Of a stretch of DNA of 30,050 nt, positions 1 through 8,277 are shown piece by piece. This DNA comes from an uncultured Eubacteriales bacterium (GTDB taxonomy: Bacteria; Bacillota; Clostridia; Tissierellales; Peptoniphilaceae). The stretch's first letter is position 1; each line of letters opens with the position of its first letter. The stretch covers positions 1 through 30,050 of the forward strand of contig UQDI01000019.1 in assembly GCA_900539725.1 (NCBI GenBank), given 5' to 3'. The notes below the pieces were generated by a model. That model was not told the origin of the DNA. It saw nothing but the letters and a program-made list of their open reading frames with translations, and ran no database searches. A program made the translations under genes and the position numbers.

Positions 1-16
1 ATTTAATAGAAATAAG

Positions 17-44
17 CAAACCCAGGAAAAAATTCCTGGGTTTG
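17..44 (+). terminator. Perfect 12-bp hairpin at end of upstream transcript
   Basis: CAAACCCAGGAA (17-28) pairs perfectly with TTCCTGGGTTTG (33-44) around an AAAA loop. The bases after it are TCTTCAG rather than a T run, so on its own it is a weak intrinsic terminator. It is more likely a 3' end-stabilising hairpin or the first half of a tandem terminator with the hairpin at 57-76. The gene it belongs to lies outside the window. Confidence 0.6.
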
Positions 45-56
45 TCTTCAGTCTGT

Positions 57-81
57 CACCTCTAGCTATAGAGGTGTTTTT
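57..81 (+). terminator. Intrinsic terminator upstream of the cvfB-like gene
   Basis: CACCTCTA (57-64) pairs with TAGAGGTG (69-76) around a GCTA loop, followed directly by five T (77-81). This is a canonical short Rho-independent terminator on the + strand. It separates an upstream transcript from the promoter at 138-166. Confidence 0.75.
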
Positions 82-137
82 CATGTGCTAATGATTTCAT
101 TCAATCGATTAAGACTCTTATATTTACTAGACTTGTA

Positions 138-166
138 TTGAAAAAAATTATTGTTTATGATATAAT
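138..166 (+). promoter_or_regulatory. Sigma-A type promoter for the cvfB-like gene
   Basis: The -35 box TTGAAA (138-143) and -10 box TATAAT (161-166) are separated by exactly 17 nt. The predicted start of transcription, near 173, leaves a short leader with an AGAGGT ribosome binding site (185-190) before the ATG at 196. No other promoter is obvious until 11766, so this may drive a long transcript. Confidence 0.75.
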
Positions 167-195
167 TATCATGAAATTTTATGTAGAGGTATTAA

Positions 196-1026
196 ATGAA
201 CAATTTAGGAAAAACAATTGAAGCAAAAGTAATTAATCACAAAGGTGATGAATATATTCTTGAAGACTTTGATAAAAACATTTATCATATTAAGTCTAAT
301 GAAAGGAATTATGACATAGGAGATACTGTTAAAATTTTCAACTATCCAGTTGATAATGAGATTGTATCTACTTTTCGCATGCCATTTATAGAACTAGGCG
401 AGATTAGGGAGCTAAAGGTAGTTAGCAAGACAAGGATAGGCTACTTCTTAAACATGGGCCTTGATAAGGACGTCTTGCTACCATTTTCAGAGACAATAAG
501 GGAGCCAAAACTTAACTCTATGGTTCTAGTAAAGCTATATATAGATAAGTCTGGTAGACTTGCGACAACTATGAAGATAAGAAAGACTTTAGAGAGATCT
601 AGTAATATTCACAAGGGTGACATTGTAGATGGTGTTATTTATAATATTTCAAGAGAATTTGGCTTGTTTGTTGCAGTTGACGACAAATATGAAGCCATGG
701 TTCAAAAGAAGGATGTCTTCGAAGACTACGATCTAGGCGAAAGAATGAAGTTTAGGGTACAGGCTGTTCGTGATGACGGAAGGCTTATACTAAGTACTAA
801 GCTTGAGAAGTCGGCTTATGACGAGCACAAGAGTGATTCACTAAAGGTTTATGAAATACTACTAAAGAATAAAGGAAAGATGAATTACGCAGATAAGAGC
901 GATCCTGACGAGATTAGGAAGGTTTTTAACATGAGTAAGTCATCATTTAAAAGGGCAATCGCCATTTTGTATAGACAAAGAAAAATAATTATTAATGACG
1001 ATTCCATCGAAATTAAGGAGGATTAA
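196..1026 (+). CDS. cvfB: S1-domain RNA-binding protein, CvfB/YitL family
   Basis: Cytoplasmic RNA-binding protein of the CvfB (Staphylococcus) / YitL (Bacillus) type. Members affect expression of virulence and surface genes, probably through RNA, but the exact target is not settled. The 276-aa length is normal for the family. The N-terminal half holds S1/OB-like beta-barrel segments. A clear S1 repeat begins near residue 135 (HKGDIVDGVIYNISREFGLFV), and a winged-helix-like C-terminus follows at about 215-270 (MSKSSFKRAIAILYRQ, then a strand). The ATG lies 5 nt after AGAGGT and behind a good promoter, so the start is sound. It is followed after one base by the next gene, which implies co-transcription. 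Confidence 0.8.
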   Translation: MNNLGKTIEAKVINHKGDEYILEDFDKNIYHIKSNERNYDIGDTVKIFNYPVDNEIVSTFRMPFIELGEIRELKVVSKTRIGYFLNMGLDKDVLLPFSETIREPKLNSMVLVKLYIDKSGRLATTMKIRKTLERSSNIHKGDIVDGVIYNISREFGLFVAVDDKYEAMVQKKDVFEDYDLGERMKFRVQAVRDDGRLILSTKLEKSAYDEHKSDSLKVYEILLKNKGKMNYADKSDPDEIRKVFNMSKSSFKRAIAILYRQRKIIINDDSIEIKED

Positions 1027-1027
1027 T

Positions 1028-1522
1028 ATGTCAGTAAAAATTAACACAGAAGTAATTGAAATGATGCTTTTCTTTTGGCAAAGCATTTCAGAAAGAGAAA
1101 AGGTTTCTGAAGACTACATCAGAAGCGTAGCAGAAAGAGATGAGATGAAATACACATTCTGCGAAGGTTTCAATGAAGAATCAGTTAGAAAAGTATTATC
1201 AGCTATATCAAATAACGAACTTTTAAGCGACGCTTCAAAAGAAGAAAAGAAATTCTGGAATAACAATATGTGGATGACAGAAGACTTAGGCGTTGTTAAC
1301 ATGATGGTTGAGCCAATCAAAAAACTTAACCTAGACGGAATTGATGCAGATAAGACACTTATCTTCGTTCCAGGACACTTAGAAGAAAAATATATTGACG
1401 GAGATACTATAGTAGTGAACTTCTTCAAAATAAGCGTAGATATCTTCGGAGGAACAGGAGCAGTTACAGTTAACGGTAAGGATTTTAAAGACTATATCGT
1501 AGACTTAGTTAAAGCTAATTAA
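1028..1522 (+). CDS. Conserved-looking 164-aa protein of unknown function
   Basis: I do not recognise this protein with confidence. The start is ATG 1028, not the further-upstream in-frame start at 995, because AAGGAGGA (1016-1023) sits at ideal distance and the 995 start would lie inside the preceding gene. The product is acidic and soluble, with no signal peptide or membrane segment. The N-terminal half is helical and rich in E/K/R. The C-terminal half looks beta-rich (residues about 105-160: TLIFVPGHLEEKYIDGD, then IVVNFFKISVDIFGG), ending with an NGKDF turn and a helix. It starts one nucleotide after the cvfB-like stop and is followed by an ABC transporter pair. Codon use (many GAA, AGA, ACA) resembles the better-expressed genes here, so it is probably a real, well-translated protein. 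Confidence 0.75.
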   Translation: MSVKINTEVIEMMLFFWQSISEREKVSEDYIRSVAERDEMKYTFCEGFNEESVRKVLSAISNNELLSDASKEEKKFWNNNMWMTEDLGVVNMMVEPIKKLNLDGIDADKTLIFVPGHLEEKYIDGDTIVVNFFKISVDIFGGTGAVTVNGKDFKDYIVDLVKAN

Positions 1523-1544
1523 TTTATCAAACACAGGAGGAAAT

Positions 1545-2336
1545 ATGGAAATATTAAAAGTAGAGCACTTATCTAACGCTTTTGACGGGAAAGAAATCTT
1601 AAAAGATGTAAACTTTTCTGTCAATTCTGGCGAAATCATTGGCTACATTGGACCTAATGGAGCTGGTAAATCAACAACTATAAAAATAATTATGGGTCTA
1701 AATAGAGATTACTACGGAGATGTTTCTGTATTTGGAAAGAATATTAAGAACTCACTTGATTACAAGAAGAGGATAGGTTACGTGCCAGAAGCAAGTGAAG
1801 TTTATGAGAATTTAACTGCAAGAGAAAACATAGAGCTAAATGCAGCTCTATATGAAATTGATCTAGAAAGTGCAGTCAATAGGGCCAAGACTATGCTTGA
1901 AGTGCTTGATATGAAAGATGCGATGGATTCACAAATATCATCATTTTCAAAGGGTATGAGGCAAAAGTATCTATTTGTCTTGTCACTATTACACGATCCA
2001 GACATAGTCTTTCTAGATGAGCCACTGAGCGGTATAGACGCAAACTCTGTACTCGTTATAAAAGAAATTCTTGCTACACTTAAGAATAAGGGCAAGACTA
2101 TATTTTACTCATCACACATCTTAGAGGTAGTTGAAAAGCTATCTGACAAGATCATACTTTTACAAAATGGTAGAGTTATCTTGAATGATAGCATTGACAA
2201 TATTAAGAAGAGTCTTAATAATAGTGAGGACAATGAAGAATCACTTGAAAATATATTTAATGAAGTAACTGGTTTTACTAATCATAAAGAATTAGCGGAA
2301 GAATTTGTTGCGGCTATGGGTGAGAGCGATGTTTAA
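1545..2336 (+). CDS. ABC transporter ATP-binding protein (ABC-2 exporter type)
   Basis: Cytoplasmic ATPase subunit that would power the membrane protein encoded next. Walker A GPNGAGKS is at residues 36-43, the signature SFSKGMRQK at about 133-141, Walker B IVFLDEP at 154-160, and the H-loop SSH follows about 30 residues later. The FSKGMRQK form of the signature, in place of LSGGQ, is common in ABC-2 exporters related to BcrA/CcmA. Its 263 aa fits a single nucleotide-binding domain plus a short C-terminal tail. AGGAGG lies just before the ATG. Its last 8 nt overlap the permease start, indicating translational coupling. The substrate cannot be told from sequence. Confidence 0.92.
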   Translation: MEILKVEHLSNAFDGKEILKDVNFSVNSGEIIGYIGPNGAGKSTTIKIIMGLNRDYYGDVSVFGKNIKNSLDYKKRIGYVPEASEVYENLTARENIELNAALYEIDLESAVNRAKTMLEVLDMKDAMDSQISSFSKGMRQKYLFVLSLLHDPDIVFLDEPLSGIDANSVLVIKEILATLKNKGKTIFYSSHILEVVEKLSDKIILLQNGRVILNDSIDNIKKSLNNSEDNEESLENIFNEVTGFTNHKELAEEFVAAMGESDV

Positions 2337-3978
2337 ATTATTCTCACTAAAGGTGCTTGACTTATTCAAGCCGCTTTTTAGAGGACTAAAAGTTGATTAT
2401 GACAAGCTTAGAGCAATACTTAAAGCTAAGCTAATTATGGAGAATAGAAGGACATCTGCCTTTTCCAACAGCTTTTCGGGTCAAGAAAGCAAGAGCAAAG
2501 TAAGTGAATTCTTTCAAAACAATAGCTTTTTCAAGAAAGGCTACATATTATTTTTGATATATGGCCTGATCTTAGCTGGACTTTGCTATAGCGTTGATGA
2601 TCTTAAAACAAGGTACACAGTTCTTTTTGCTGTAGGTATATTTTTGTTCTTTGCAGGCATAGTCGTTGACTTTACTGAAGTGCTTATAGATACTAGAGAC
2701 AGAGATATACTTCTTTATAAGCCTGTTGGCGAAAGAGAAGTAAACTTAGCAAGATTAATCTCACTAATTATATACATTGTAAAGCTAAGCTTAATTATGT
2801 TTGGACCGGCACTAATAATTACATTAGTTAAAAGGCCACAAGAGTTTTTAATACTACTTTTAGAAGTAGTTATGCTTTCAATAAGCCTAGTTATGTTTGA
2901 ATACATTTTTTATTATGTATTATTTAAATTATTTAAAAATCTTAATATAAAATCTATCATAACAACAGTTCAAGTACTGATCTTTGTTATATTAATGATA
3001 GGCTTTCAAATAATTGCCAACACTATTGACAAAGAAACAGCTTTAAGAGTATTTACAAGTGAGTCATTTAAATATTTATTTATACCTATGTGGTTTACAG
3101 GACCATTTGAACTCATTTATGGCAATTTTGATACAGTAAATATTATTTACACTGTTTTATTAATAGTACTATTCGTAGCTCTTATAGCTATAAACACAGC
3201 TATATCAAAGGATTTTGAAGAGATATTATCTAAGAAGGATAAAGTAATTATAAATAAAAAGTCAAGCTTTTTACAAAGACTTACAAATAAATTCTTTGCT
3301 AAGAACGATATGGAGAAGGCTGGGGTAAACATGGTCTTTTGGATGAAGGGCTCTGATGAAAAACTAAAGTTTCAACTCGGATCTTTATCACTAATGATTA
3401 TAGTTTATCCATTGATATTTTATTTTGCTATGTTTAAAAAGGGTAGCGACCCAATGGCTGAAACAGCTTTAAAAGATCATGCGAGGTTTGTGACTTTAAT
3501 TAATTATATGTCGGCAATGATGGCTATGAGTATTTGGCAAATTTTAAATTATGCTACAAATTATAAAGCATCAATAATACATTTAATCACAGGCAATCTA
3601 AGACTTAAAGAATATAGAAATGGTGTGAAAAAGGGAGGCTTATTTGCTTTTATATTTGTGCCAATACTCATAAATGCGATGATAATGTCATTCTTTATAA
3701 GAAATGCTTGGTTTATTGACTACATCAATCCAATAATATTTATAATGCTATCATGTATTATTGCTTCAGAGCTTATGCTTAAGAATATACCATTCTCAAT
3801 GGATGTTGCAAAAATTAAGAATGGACAAAAGGGATATTTCTGGGCAGGAATGGCTTCTATGCTAATAATAGCTGTGCTTTCAGGACTTAATGCTCTATTA
3901 ATATTCTTAAATACACCATTTATATATTTATATTCATTACTTGGTTTGGGGGCGCTAATATATTTACTAAAGAAATAG
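2329..3978 (+). CDS. ABC-2 type exporter permease
   Basis: Integral membrane partner of the preceding ATPase. I place the start at ATG 2329 (549 aa), which overlaps the ATPase stop by 8 nt and has GGTGAG upstream. The frame is open further upstream to a TTG at 2305, but that would add 8 residues with no better RBS. After a roughly 60-residue polar N-terminus with a basic stretch there are many hydrophobic segments: a pair near residues 75-120, a run around 140-240, another near 265-295, and a final block in the last 200 residues. A hydrophilic loop around residues 295-345 lies between them. It resembles large permeases annotated as putative ABC exporters. No peptidase or other extra domain is visible, and the substrate is unknown. 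Confidence 0.85.
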   Translation: MFKLFSLKVLDLFKPLFRGLKVDYDKLRAILKAKLIMENRRTSAFSNSFSGQESKSKVSEFFQNNSFFKKGYILFLIYGLILAGLCYSVDDLKTRYTVLFAVGIFLFFAGIVVDFTEVLIDTRDRDILLYKPVGEREVNLARLISLIIYIVKLSLIMFGPALIITLVKRPQEFLILLLEVVMLSISLVMFEYIFYYVLFKLFKNLNIKSIITTVQVLIFVILMIGFQIIANTIDKETALRVFTSESFKYLFIPMWFTGPFELIYGNFDTVNIIYTVLLIVLFVALIAINTAISKDFEEILSKKDKVIINKKSSFLQRLTNKFFAKNDMEKAGVNMVFWMKGSDEKLKFQLGSLSLMIIVYPLIFYFAMFKKGSDPMAETALKDHARFVTLINYMSAMMAMSIWQILNYATNYKASIIHLITGNLRLKEYRNGVKKGGLFAFIFVPILINAMIMSFFIRNAWFIDYINPIIFIMLSCIIASELMLKNIPFSMDVAKIKNGQKGYFWAGMASMLIIAVLSGLNALLIFLNTPFIYLYSLLGLGALIYLLKK

Positions 3979-3986
3979 GGGGCAAG

Positions 3987-5369
3987 ATGGCTTTAGATTT
4001 AGAAGAGAGAAAACAATTAATACTACATGGGGATATGAGAAAAGCGATTATTACGCTTGCAACACCTATAGTTTTGAATAATTTAATACAAACATTATAC
4101 AATTTAGTAGATTCATTTTGGGTCAGCGGCATAGGAGAAACAAGTTTTGCAGCAACAGGTTTTGTTTGGCCAATACTATTCTTGTTCATTTCAATTGGTA
4201 TCGGCCTAAGCATTGCTGGAACTGGAATTATATCTCAGCTTATAGGCCGATCTGATTATGAAAAAGCAAAAGTATATAGAGAAAACTTATATATATTAAC
4301 CTTTATACTATCTATCATAGTAGTTGTTGTAGGCATACTTTCATCTGGTTCAATAATTAGACTTATGGGAGCTAAGGGAGATTTATATACAGAGAGTAAA
4401 GACTATCTAGAAATTCTTTATTTAGGCTTTCCCTTTGTTTATTTGTATTTTGCAACAAACTCAATATTTCAATCTTCTGGAGACACTAAGACGCCAACAA
4501 TTATAAGCGGTATTTCTGCTGTGATAAACATGATTTGCGACCCTATATTTATATACGAAAAAGTTCCGTATCTTGGTTTTAAAGGCTTTAATATGGGCAT
4601 TAAGGGAGCAGCTCTAGCAACTGTAATTTCACAAGCCTTTATGGCTGTAGCGATTATAATCATAGCTAGTAAAAAAGGATTAGTAGATCTTAACTTTTTA
4701 AGCTATAAATATGATAAAGAAGCTTCAAATAAAATTTTATCTATAGCACTGCCATCTTGTATAGGTCAGTCAGGTGAGGCACTTGGCTTTATCATCTTAA
4801 ATGTATTTGTCTTGTCATACGGTCAAGATACACTTACAGCTTTTGTTACTGTCAATAGAGTAACTTCAATCATATCGATGCCACCGGGAGGCATTGGTCA
4901 ATCTATAGTGAGTATAGTTGGGCAAAATAAAGGTGTCAAGAACTATGATAGAGTTGAGCTAGCTTTTAGGAAGGCTTGTAATATGTCAAATATCGTTACA
5001 ATATCGGGAGCGATAATCGTTTGGATATTTAGAGATCAAGTCTTAGGGATATTTTTAAAAGAAGCAAGCGAAAATGTAATGTTTTTGTCTAGACAGTTTT
5101 TGTTTTTCATACTGATAACAAATTTCTGCATGGGTCTATATAGTGTCTATCAAGGACTCTTCCAAGGCTCAGGCAAAACTGATATGGCTATGAAGATGCT
5201 TCTAGGCAGACTTTGGGCACTTAGAATACCTATGATTCTTTTATTTAAATACGTATTTATGATGGGACCAATAGCGATATGGCTTGCAATGAGTTTATCG
5301 AATTTATTTACAGCACTATATGGATACATATTATTTAAGAGCGGTAAATGGAAAGGGGAAATTATATAA
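3987..5369 (+). CDS. MATE family efflux transporter
   Basis: Multidrug and toxin extrusion (DinF/NorM-like) protein of 460 aa, expected to have 12 transmembrane helices and to export organic cations using a Na+ or H+ gradient. The N-terminal signature is a short amphipathic helix followed by ATPIVLNNLIQTLYNLVDSF, where the NLVDSFWV stretch is typical of family helix 1. A second internal repeat begins near residue 245 (ILSIALPSCIGQSGEALGF), matching the two-fold MATE architecture. AGGGGG precedes the ATG. The gene overlaps glmU by one base (TAATG), so it probably shares a transcript with the ABC genes and glmU. The drug or metabolite exported cannot be inferred. Confidence 0.92.
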   Translation: MALDLEERKQLILHGDMRKAIITLATPIVLNNLIQTLYNLVDSFWVSGIGETSFAATGFVWPILFLFISIGIGLSIAGTGIISQLIGRSDYEKAKVYRENLYILTFILSIIVVVVGILSSGSIIRLMGAKGDLYTESKDYLEILYLGFPFVYLYFATNSIFQSSGDTKTPTIISGISAVINMICDPIFIYEKVPYLGFKGFNMGIKGAALATVISQAFMAVAIIIIASKKGLVDLNFLSYKYDKEASNKILSIALPSCIGQSGEALGFIILNVFVLSYGQDTLTAFVTVNRVTSIISMPPGGIGQSIVSIVGQNKGVKNYDRVELAFRKACNMSNIVTISGAIIVWIFRDQVLGIFLKEASENVMFLSRQFLFFILITNFCMGLYSVYQGLFQGSGKTDMAMKMLLGRLWALRIPMILLFKYVFMMGPIAIWLAMSLSNLFTALYGYILFKSGKWKGEII

Positions 5370-6760
5370 TGAATCAAGCAATAATTCTAGCAGCCGGAGA
5401 AGGCTCTAGAATGAAATCATCATTGATTAAGGTTTTGCATAAGATTAATGGAAAAGTAATGCTAAAATATGTTTTGGACGCATGTAAAGGAGCTGGCTTT
5501 GACAAGAGTTACTTAATCGTTGGTAATAACAAAGACAAGGTTATTGAGGAGTTTTCTTCAGATACGAGCATTTCGTTCATTGAGCAAAAGATGGGTCCAG
5601 GAGAGCCTTATGGCACAGGCTATGCTGCGTCGCTTGCTAAAGAGCATGTAAATGCTGGTGACAATGTATTGGTTATATTTGGAGACACGCCACTAGTTGA
5701 TGAAGAAGTACTAAAAGATTTTCTTAAATATCACGAGGATAATGATAACAATATGACTATACTAAGCGCTGTGCTTGATGAGTGCGAAGGCTATGGAAGG
5801 ATTGTTAGAGACGCTGACAAGAATCTTACTAAGATAGTTGAGCAAAAAGATGCGAGTGATGATGAGCTTAAGATAAATGAAGTTAACTCAGGCATATATT
5901 GCTTCAAAGGCGAAGACTTTTTGGATGCTATCAATAATCTTAAGAACGATAATGTGAAGAAAGAATATTACTTAACTGATGCTGTTTCATATCTACTAAG
6001 CAAAGGTAAAAAGGTAAATGCATATATAAGTGATGATCAAAATATTGCTTTAGGTGTTAACAATCAATTAGATTTATCAAAAATTGAAGAGATTGTAAGA
6101 AAGAAAATAATTACAAAGTGGATGCTCGAAGGCGTTTACTTCAAGAATCCATCCAATGTATATATAGAAGAAAATGTTAAAATCGGCAGGGATGTAGAGA
6201 TATATCCAGACGTTATACTTGAAGGCGACACAATAATTGAGGACAATGTAAAGATATATGGCTATACTAGGATAGTTAATTCACATATAGCTAAAGATGT
6301 TACGATAGAGAGCTCCTTAATCGAAGACTCATTTATAGGAGAAAGAACAAAGGTCGGACCAAATGCACATCTTAGACCAAATTCAAAAATTGGTAAAGAT
6401 TGTAAAGTCGGCAACTTTGTTGAAATAAAAAATGCTAGTCTAGGTGATGGCACTAAAGCTGGCCACTTAGCTTATGTAGGCGATGCAGATGTTGGACGCA
6501 ATGTCAATATTGGCTGCGGCGTAATATTTGCAAACTACGATGGTAAGGATAAATTTAGATCAAAGGTAGAGGATAACGCTTTTATAGGCAGCAATTCTAA
6601 TCTAGTTGCACCAGTTGAGATAGGTGAGAATGCTTATGTTGCTGCTGGATCTACTATAATTACAAAAGTTATGAAAGACTCTTTATCTATAGCGAGAGCT
6701 AGACAAGTTGATAAGATAGATTGGGTAAAAAATAAAAAAAATATGGAGGAAGAAAAATGA
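5369..6760 (+). CDS. glmU: Bifunctional UDP-GlcNAc pyrophosphorylase / GlcN-1-P acetyltransferase
   Basis: Makes UDP-N-acetylglucosamine for peptidoglycan in two steps: acetylation of glucosamine-1-phosphate, then uridylyl transfer. Start ATG 5369 follows AGGGGA and overlaps the MATE stop as TAATG; an earlier in-frame ATG at 5348 lies inside the MATE gene. It is 463 aa, close to the usual 456. The N-terminal nucleotidyltransferase has LAAGEGSRMKS (residues 7-17), GDTPL and GYGRIVR. The C-terminal left-handed beta-helix shows hexapeptide repeats from about residue 255, with HLRPN, GHLAYVGDA (catalytic His), FANYDG and GSNSNLVAP. The usual LPKVLH is LIKVLH, a minor change. It is followed by prs with a 4-nt overlap, as in the classical Firmicute glmU-prs neighbourhood. 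Confidence 0.96.
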   Translation: MNQAIILAAGEGSRMKSSLIKVLHKINGKVMLKYVLDACKGAGFDKSYLIVGNNKDKVIEEFSSDTSISFIEQKMGPGEPYGTGYAASLAKEHVNAGDNVLVIFGDTPLVDEEVLKDFLKYHEDNDNNMTILSAVLDECEGYGRIVRDADKNLTKIVEQKDASDDELKINEVNSGIYCFKGEDFLDAINNLKNDNVKKEYYLTDAVSYLLSKGKKVNAYISDDQNIALGVNNQLDLSKIEEIVRKKIITKWMLEGVYFKNPSNVYIEENVKIGRDVEIYPDVILEGDTIIEDNVKIYGYTRIVNSHIAKDVTIESSLIEDSFIGERTKVGPNAHLRPNSKIGKDCKVGNFVEIKNASLGDGTKAGHLAYVGDADVGRNVNIGCGVIFANYDGKDKFRSKVEDNAFIGSNSNLVAPVEIGENAYVAAGSTIITKVMKDSLSIARARQVDKIDWVKNKKNMEEEK

Positions 6761-7707
6761 ATTCATTTCTAGGACAACTAAAAGTATTAACAGGAAACGC
6801 TAACAGACAATTAGCAAAAGACGTATGCAAGCACTTAGGCGCAGAACTTATTGATTCTGAAGTAACTCATTTCTCTGATGGAGAGATAGCTGTAAACATC
6901 AAAGAAACAGTTAGAGGCGCTGACGTATTTATCGTTCAACCAACTCATGAACCAGTTAACGATAATCTAATGGAACTTTTAATCATGATTGACGCATGTA
7001 AGAGAGCTTCAGCAGGTAGAATCAACGCAGTTATCCCATACTATGGATACGCTAGACAAGACAGAAAGACTAAACCAAGAGAACCAATTACAGCAAAGCT
7101 TGTTGCTAATCTAATCGAAAAAGCTGGAGCAGACAGAGCAGTTCTTATGGACCTTCATGCAGGACAAATCCAAGGCTATTTTGATATACCAGTAGACCAT
7201 CTATCAGCAATAAAGCACTTAGCAGAATACTTCAAGACATTAAATCTAGAAGATGTAGTAGTTGTATCACCAGACCTTGGTGGAGTTACTCGTGCAAGAA
7301 ATTTTGCTAATGAACTAGACGCGCCTATCGCTATAATAGAAAAGAGAAGACCAAAGCCAAATGTATCAGAAGTTATGAACGTTATAGGCGATGTTGAAGG
7401 CAAAACTTGTATCTTAGTTGACGATATCATAGATACAGCAGGAACTATTTGCCATGCAGCTGAATATTTAACTGAAAAGGGCGGAGCAAAGAAGGTTTAT
7501 GGCTGCGCAACTCACGGTGTACTATCTGGACCAGCTGTTGAAAGACTTATCTCTAGTAAGCTTGAAGAGTTTGTAATTACAGATACAATACCACTAAACA
7601 TTGGCAACGTTACTGACAAGATTAAAGTTGTAAGCATTGCTGATCAACTAGCTAAGGCAATCGAAAGAATTCATAACAACGAATCAATAAGCTCAATATT
7701 TGATTAA
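6757..7707 (+). CDS. prs: Ribose-phosphate pyrophosphokinase
   Basis: Class I PRPP synthetase: ribose-5-phosphate plus ATP gives PRPP and AMP, feeding purine, pyrimidine, histidine, tryptophan and NAD synthesis. The 316-aa length is standard. Motifs seen are DRKTKPREPI after PYYGYARQ in the ATP-binding region, VSPDLGGVTRAR, and the PRPP loop VDDIIDTAGT at residues 221-230. The flexible-loop basic residues EKRRP are also present. GGAGGA precedes the ATG, which overlaps the glmU stop as ATGA. Codon use here is visibly more biased (AGA, CCA, ACA) than in pth or mfd, as expected for high expression. It overlaps pth by one base. Confidence 0.97.
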   Translation: MNSFLGQLKVLTGNANRQLAKDVCKHLGAELIDSEVTHFSDGEIAVNIKETVRGADVFIVQPTHEPVNDNLMELLIMIDACKRASAGRINAVIPYYGYARQDRKTKPREPITAKLVANLIEKAGADRAVLMDLHAGQIQGYFDIPVDHLSAIKHLAEYFKTLNLEDVVVVSPDLGGVTRARNFANELDAPIAIIEKRRPKPNVSEVMNVIGDVEGKTCILVDDIIDTAGTICHAAEYLTEKGGAKKVYGCATHGVLSGPAVERLISSKLEEFVITDTIPLNIGNVTDKIKVVSIADQLAKAIERIHNNESISSIFD

Positions 7708-8270
7708 TGAAACTCATAGTAGGACTAGGCAATCCTGGAGATCGCTTTGACGGAACAAGGCATAATGCTGGCTTTGAGACTATAGATATATTAGCGGACG
7801 AACTAAATGTAAAGCTTAATAACGCTAAGTTTCATTCGCAATTTGGCTATACTAATTATAATGGCGACAAGCTTTATTTAATGAAGCCAATGACTTATAT
7901 GAACGAAAGTGGCATAGCTATAAGAGAGTTTATGGCATATTATAAACTTGATATCAAAGACCTTATAGTTATAGTTGATGATATTGATATAAGTTTCGCC
8001 ACTATAAGAATAAAAAAGTCAGGCAGCGCTGGTACACATAACGGTTTAAAATCTATCGTTTATCAGCTTAACGACGATAAATTCACTAGAGTGAAGCTGG
8101 GTGTTGGAAACAAGCCGGAACATTTTGATCTAGCGGACTTTGTTCTGTCTAGATACTCTAAAGAAGAAAAAGTAGATATAGAAAAAACATATAAAAACGC
8201 AGCTAAAGCGTGCCTTTCTATACTAGATAAAGGCGAAGATTATGCGATGAATATGTACAACGGAAAATAG
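7707..8270 (+). CDS. pth: Peptidyl-tRNA hydrolase
   Basis: Recycles tRNA by cleaving peptidyl-tRNA that has dropped off ribosomes. At 187 aa it has the normal bacterial length. It opens with LIVGLGNPG, followed by RHNAGF containing the catalytic His. MNESG and VDDIDI (the catalytic-site Asp) are present. The glycine-rich loop reads SAGTHNGLKS, where most homologues have SAGGHNGLKS. The start overlaps the prs stop as TAATG, so translation is probably coupled. mfd follows after 7 nt. Confidence 0.95.
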   Translation: MKLIVGLGNPGDRFDGTRHNAGFETIDILADELNVKLNNAKFHSQFGYTNYNGDKLYLMKPMTYMNESGIAIREFMAYYKLDIKDLIVIVDDIDISFATIRIKKSGSAGTHNGLKSIVYQLNDDKFTRVKLGVGNKPEHFDLADFVLSRYSKEEKVDIEKTYKNAAKACLSILDKGEDYAMNMYNGK

Positions 8271-8277
8271 GTGGAAC

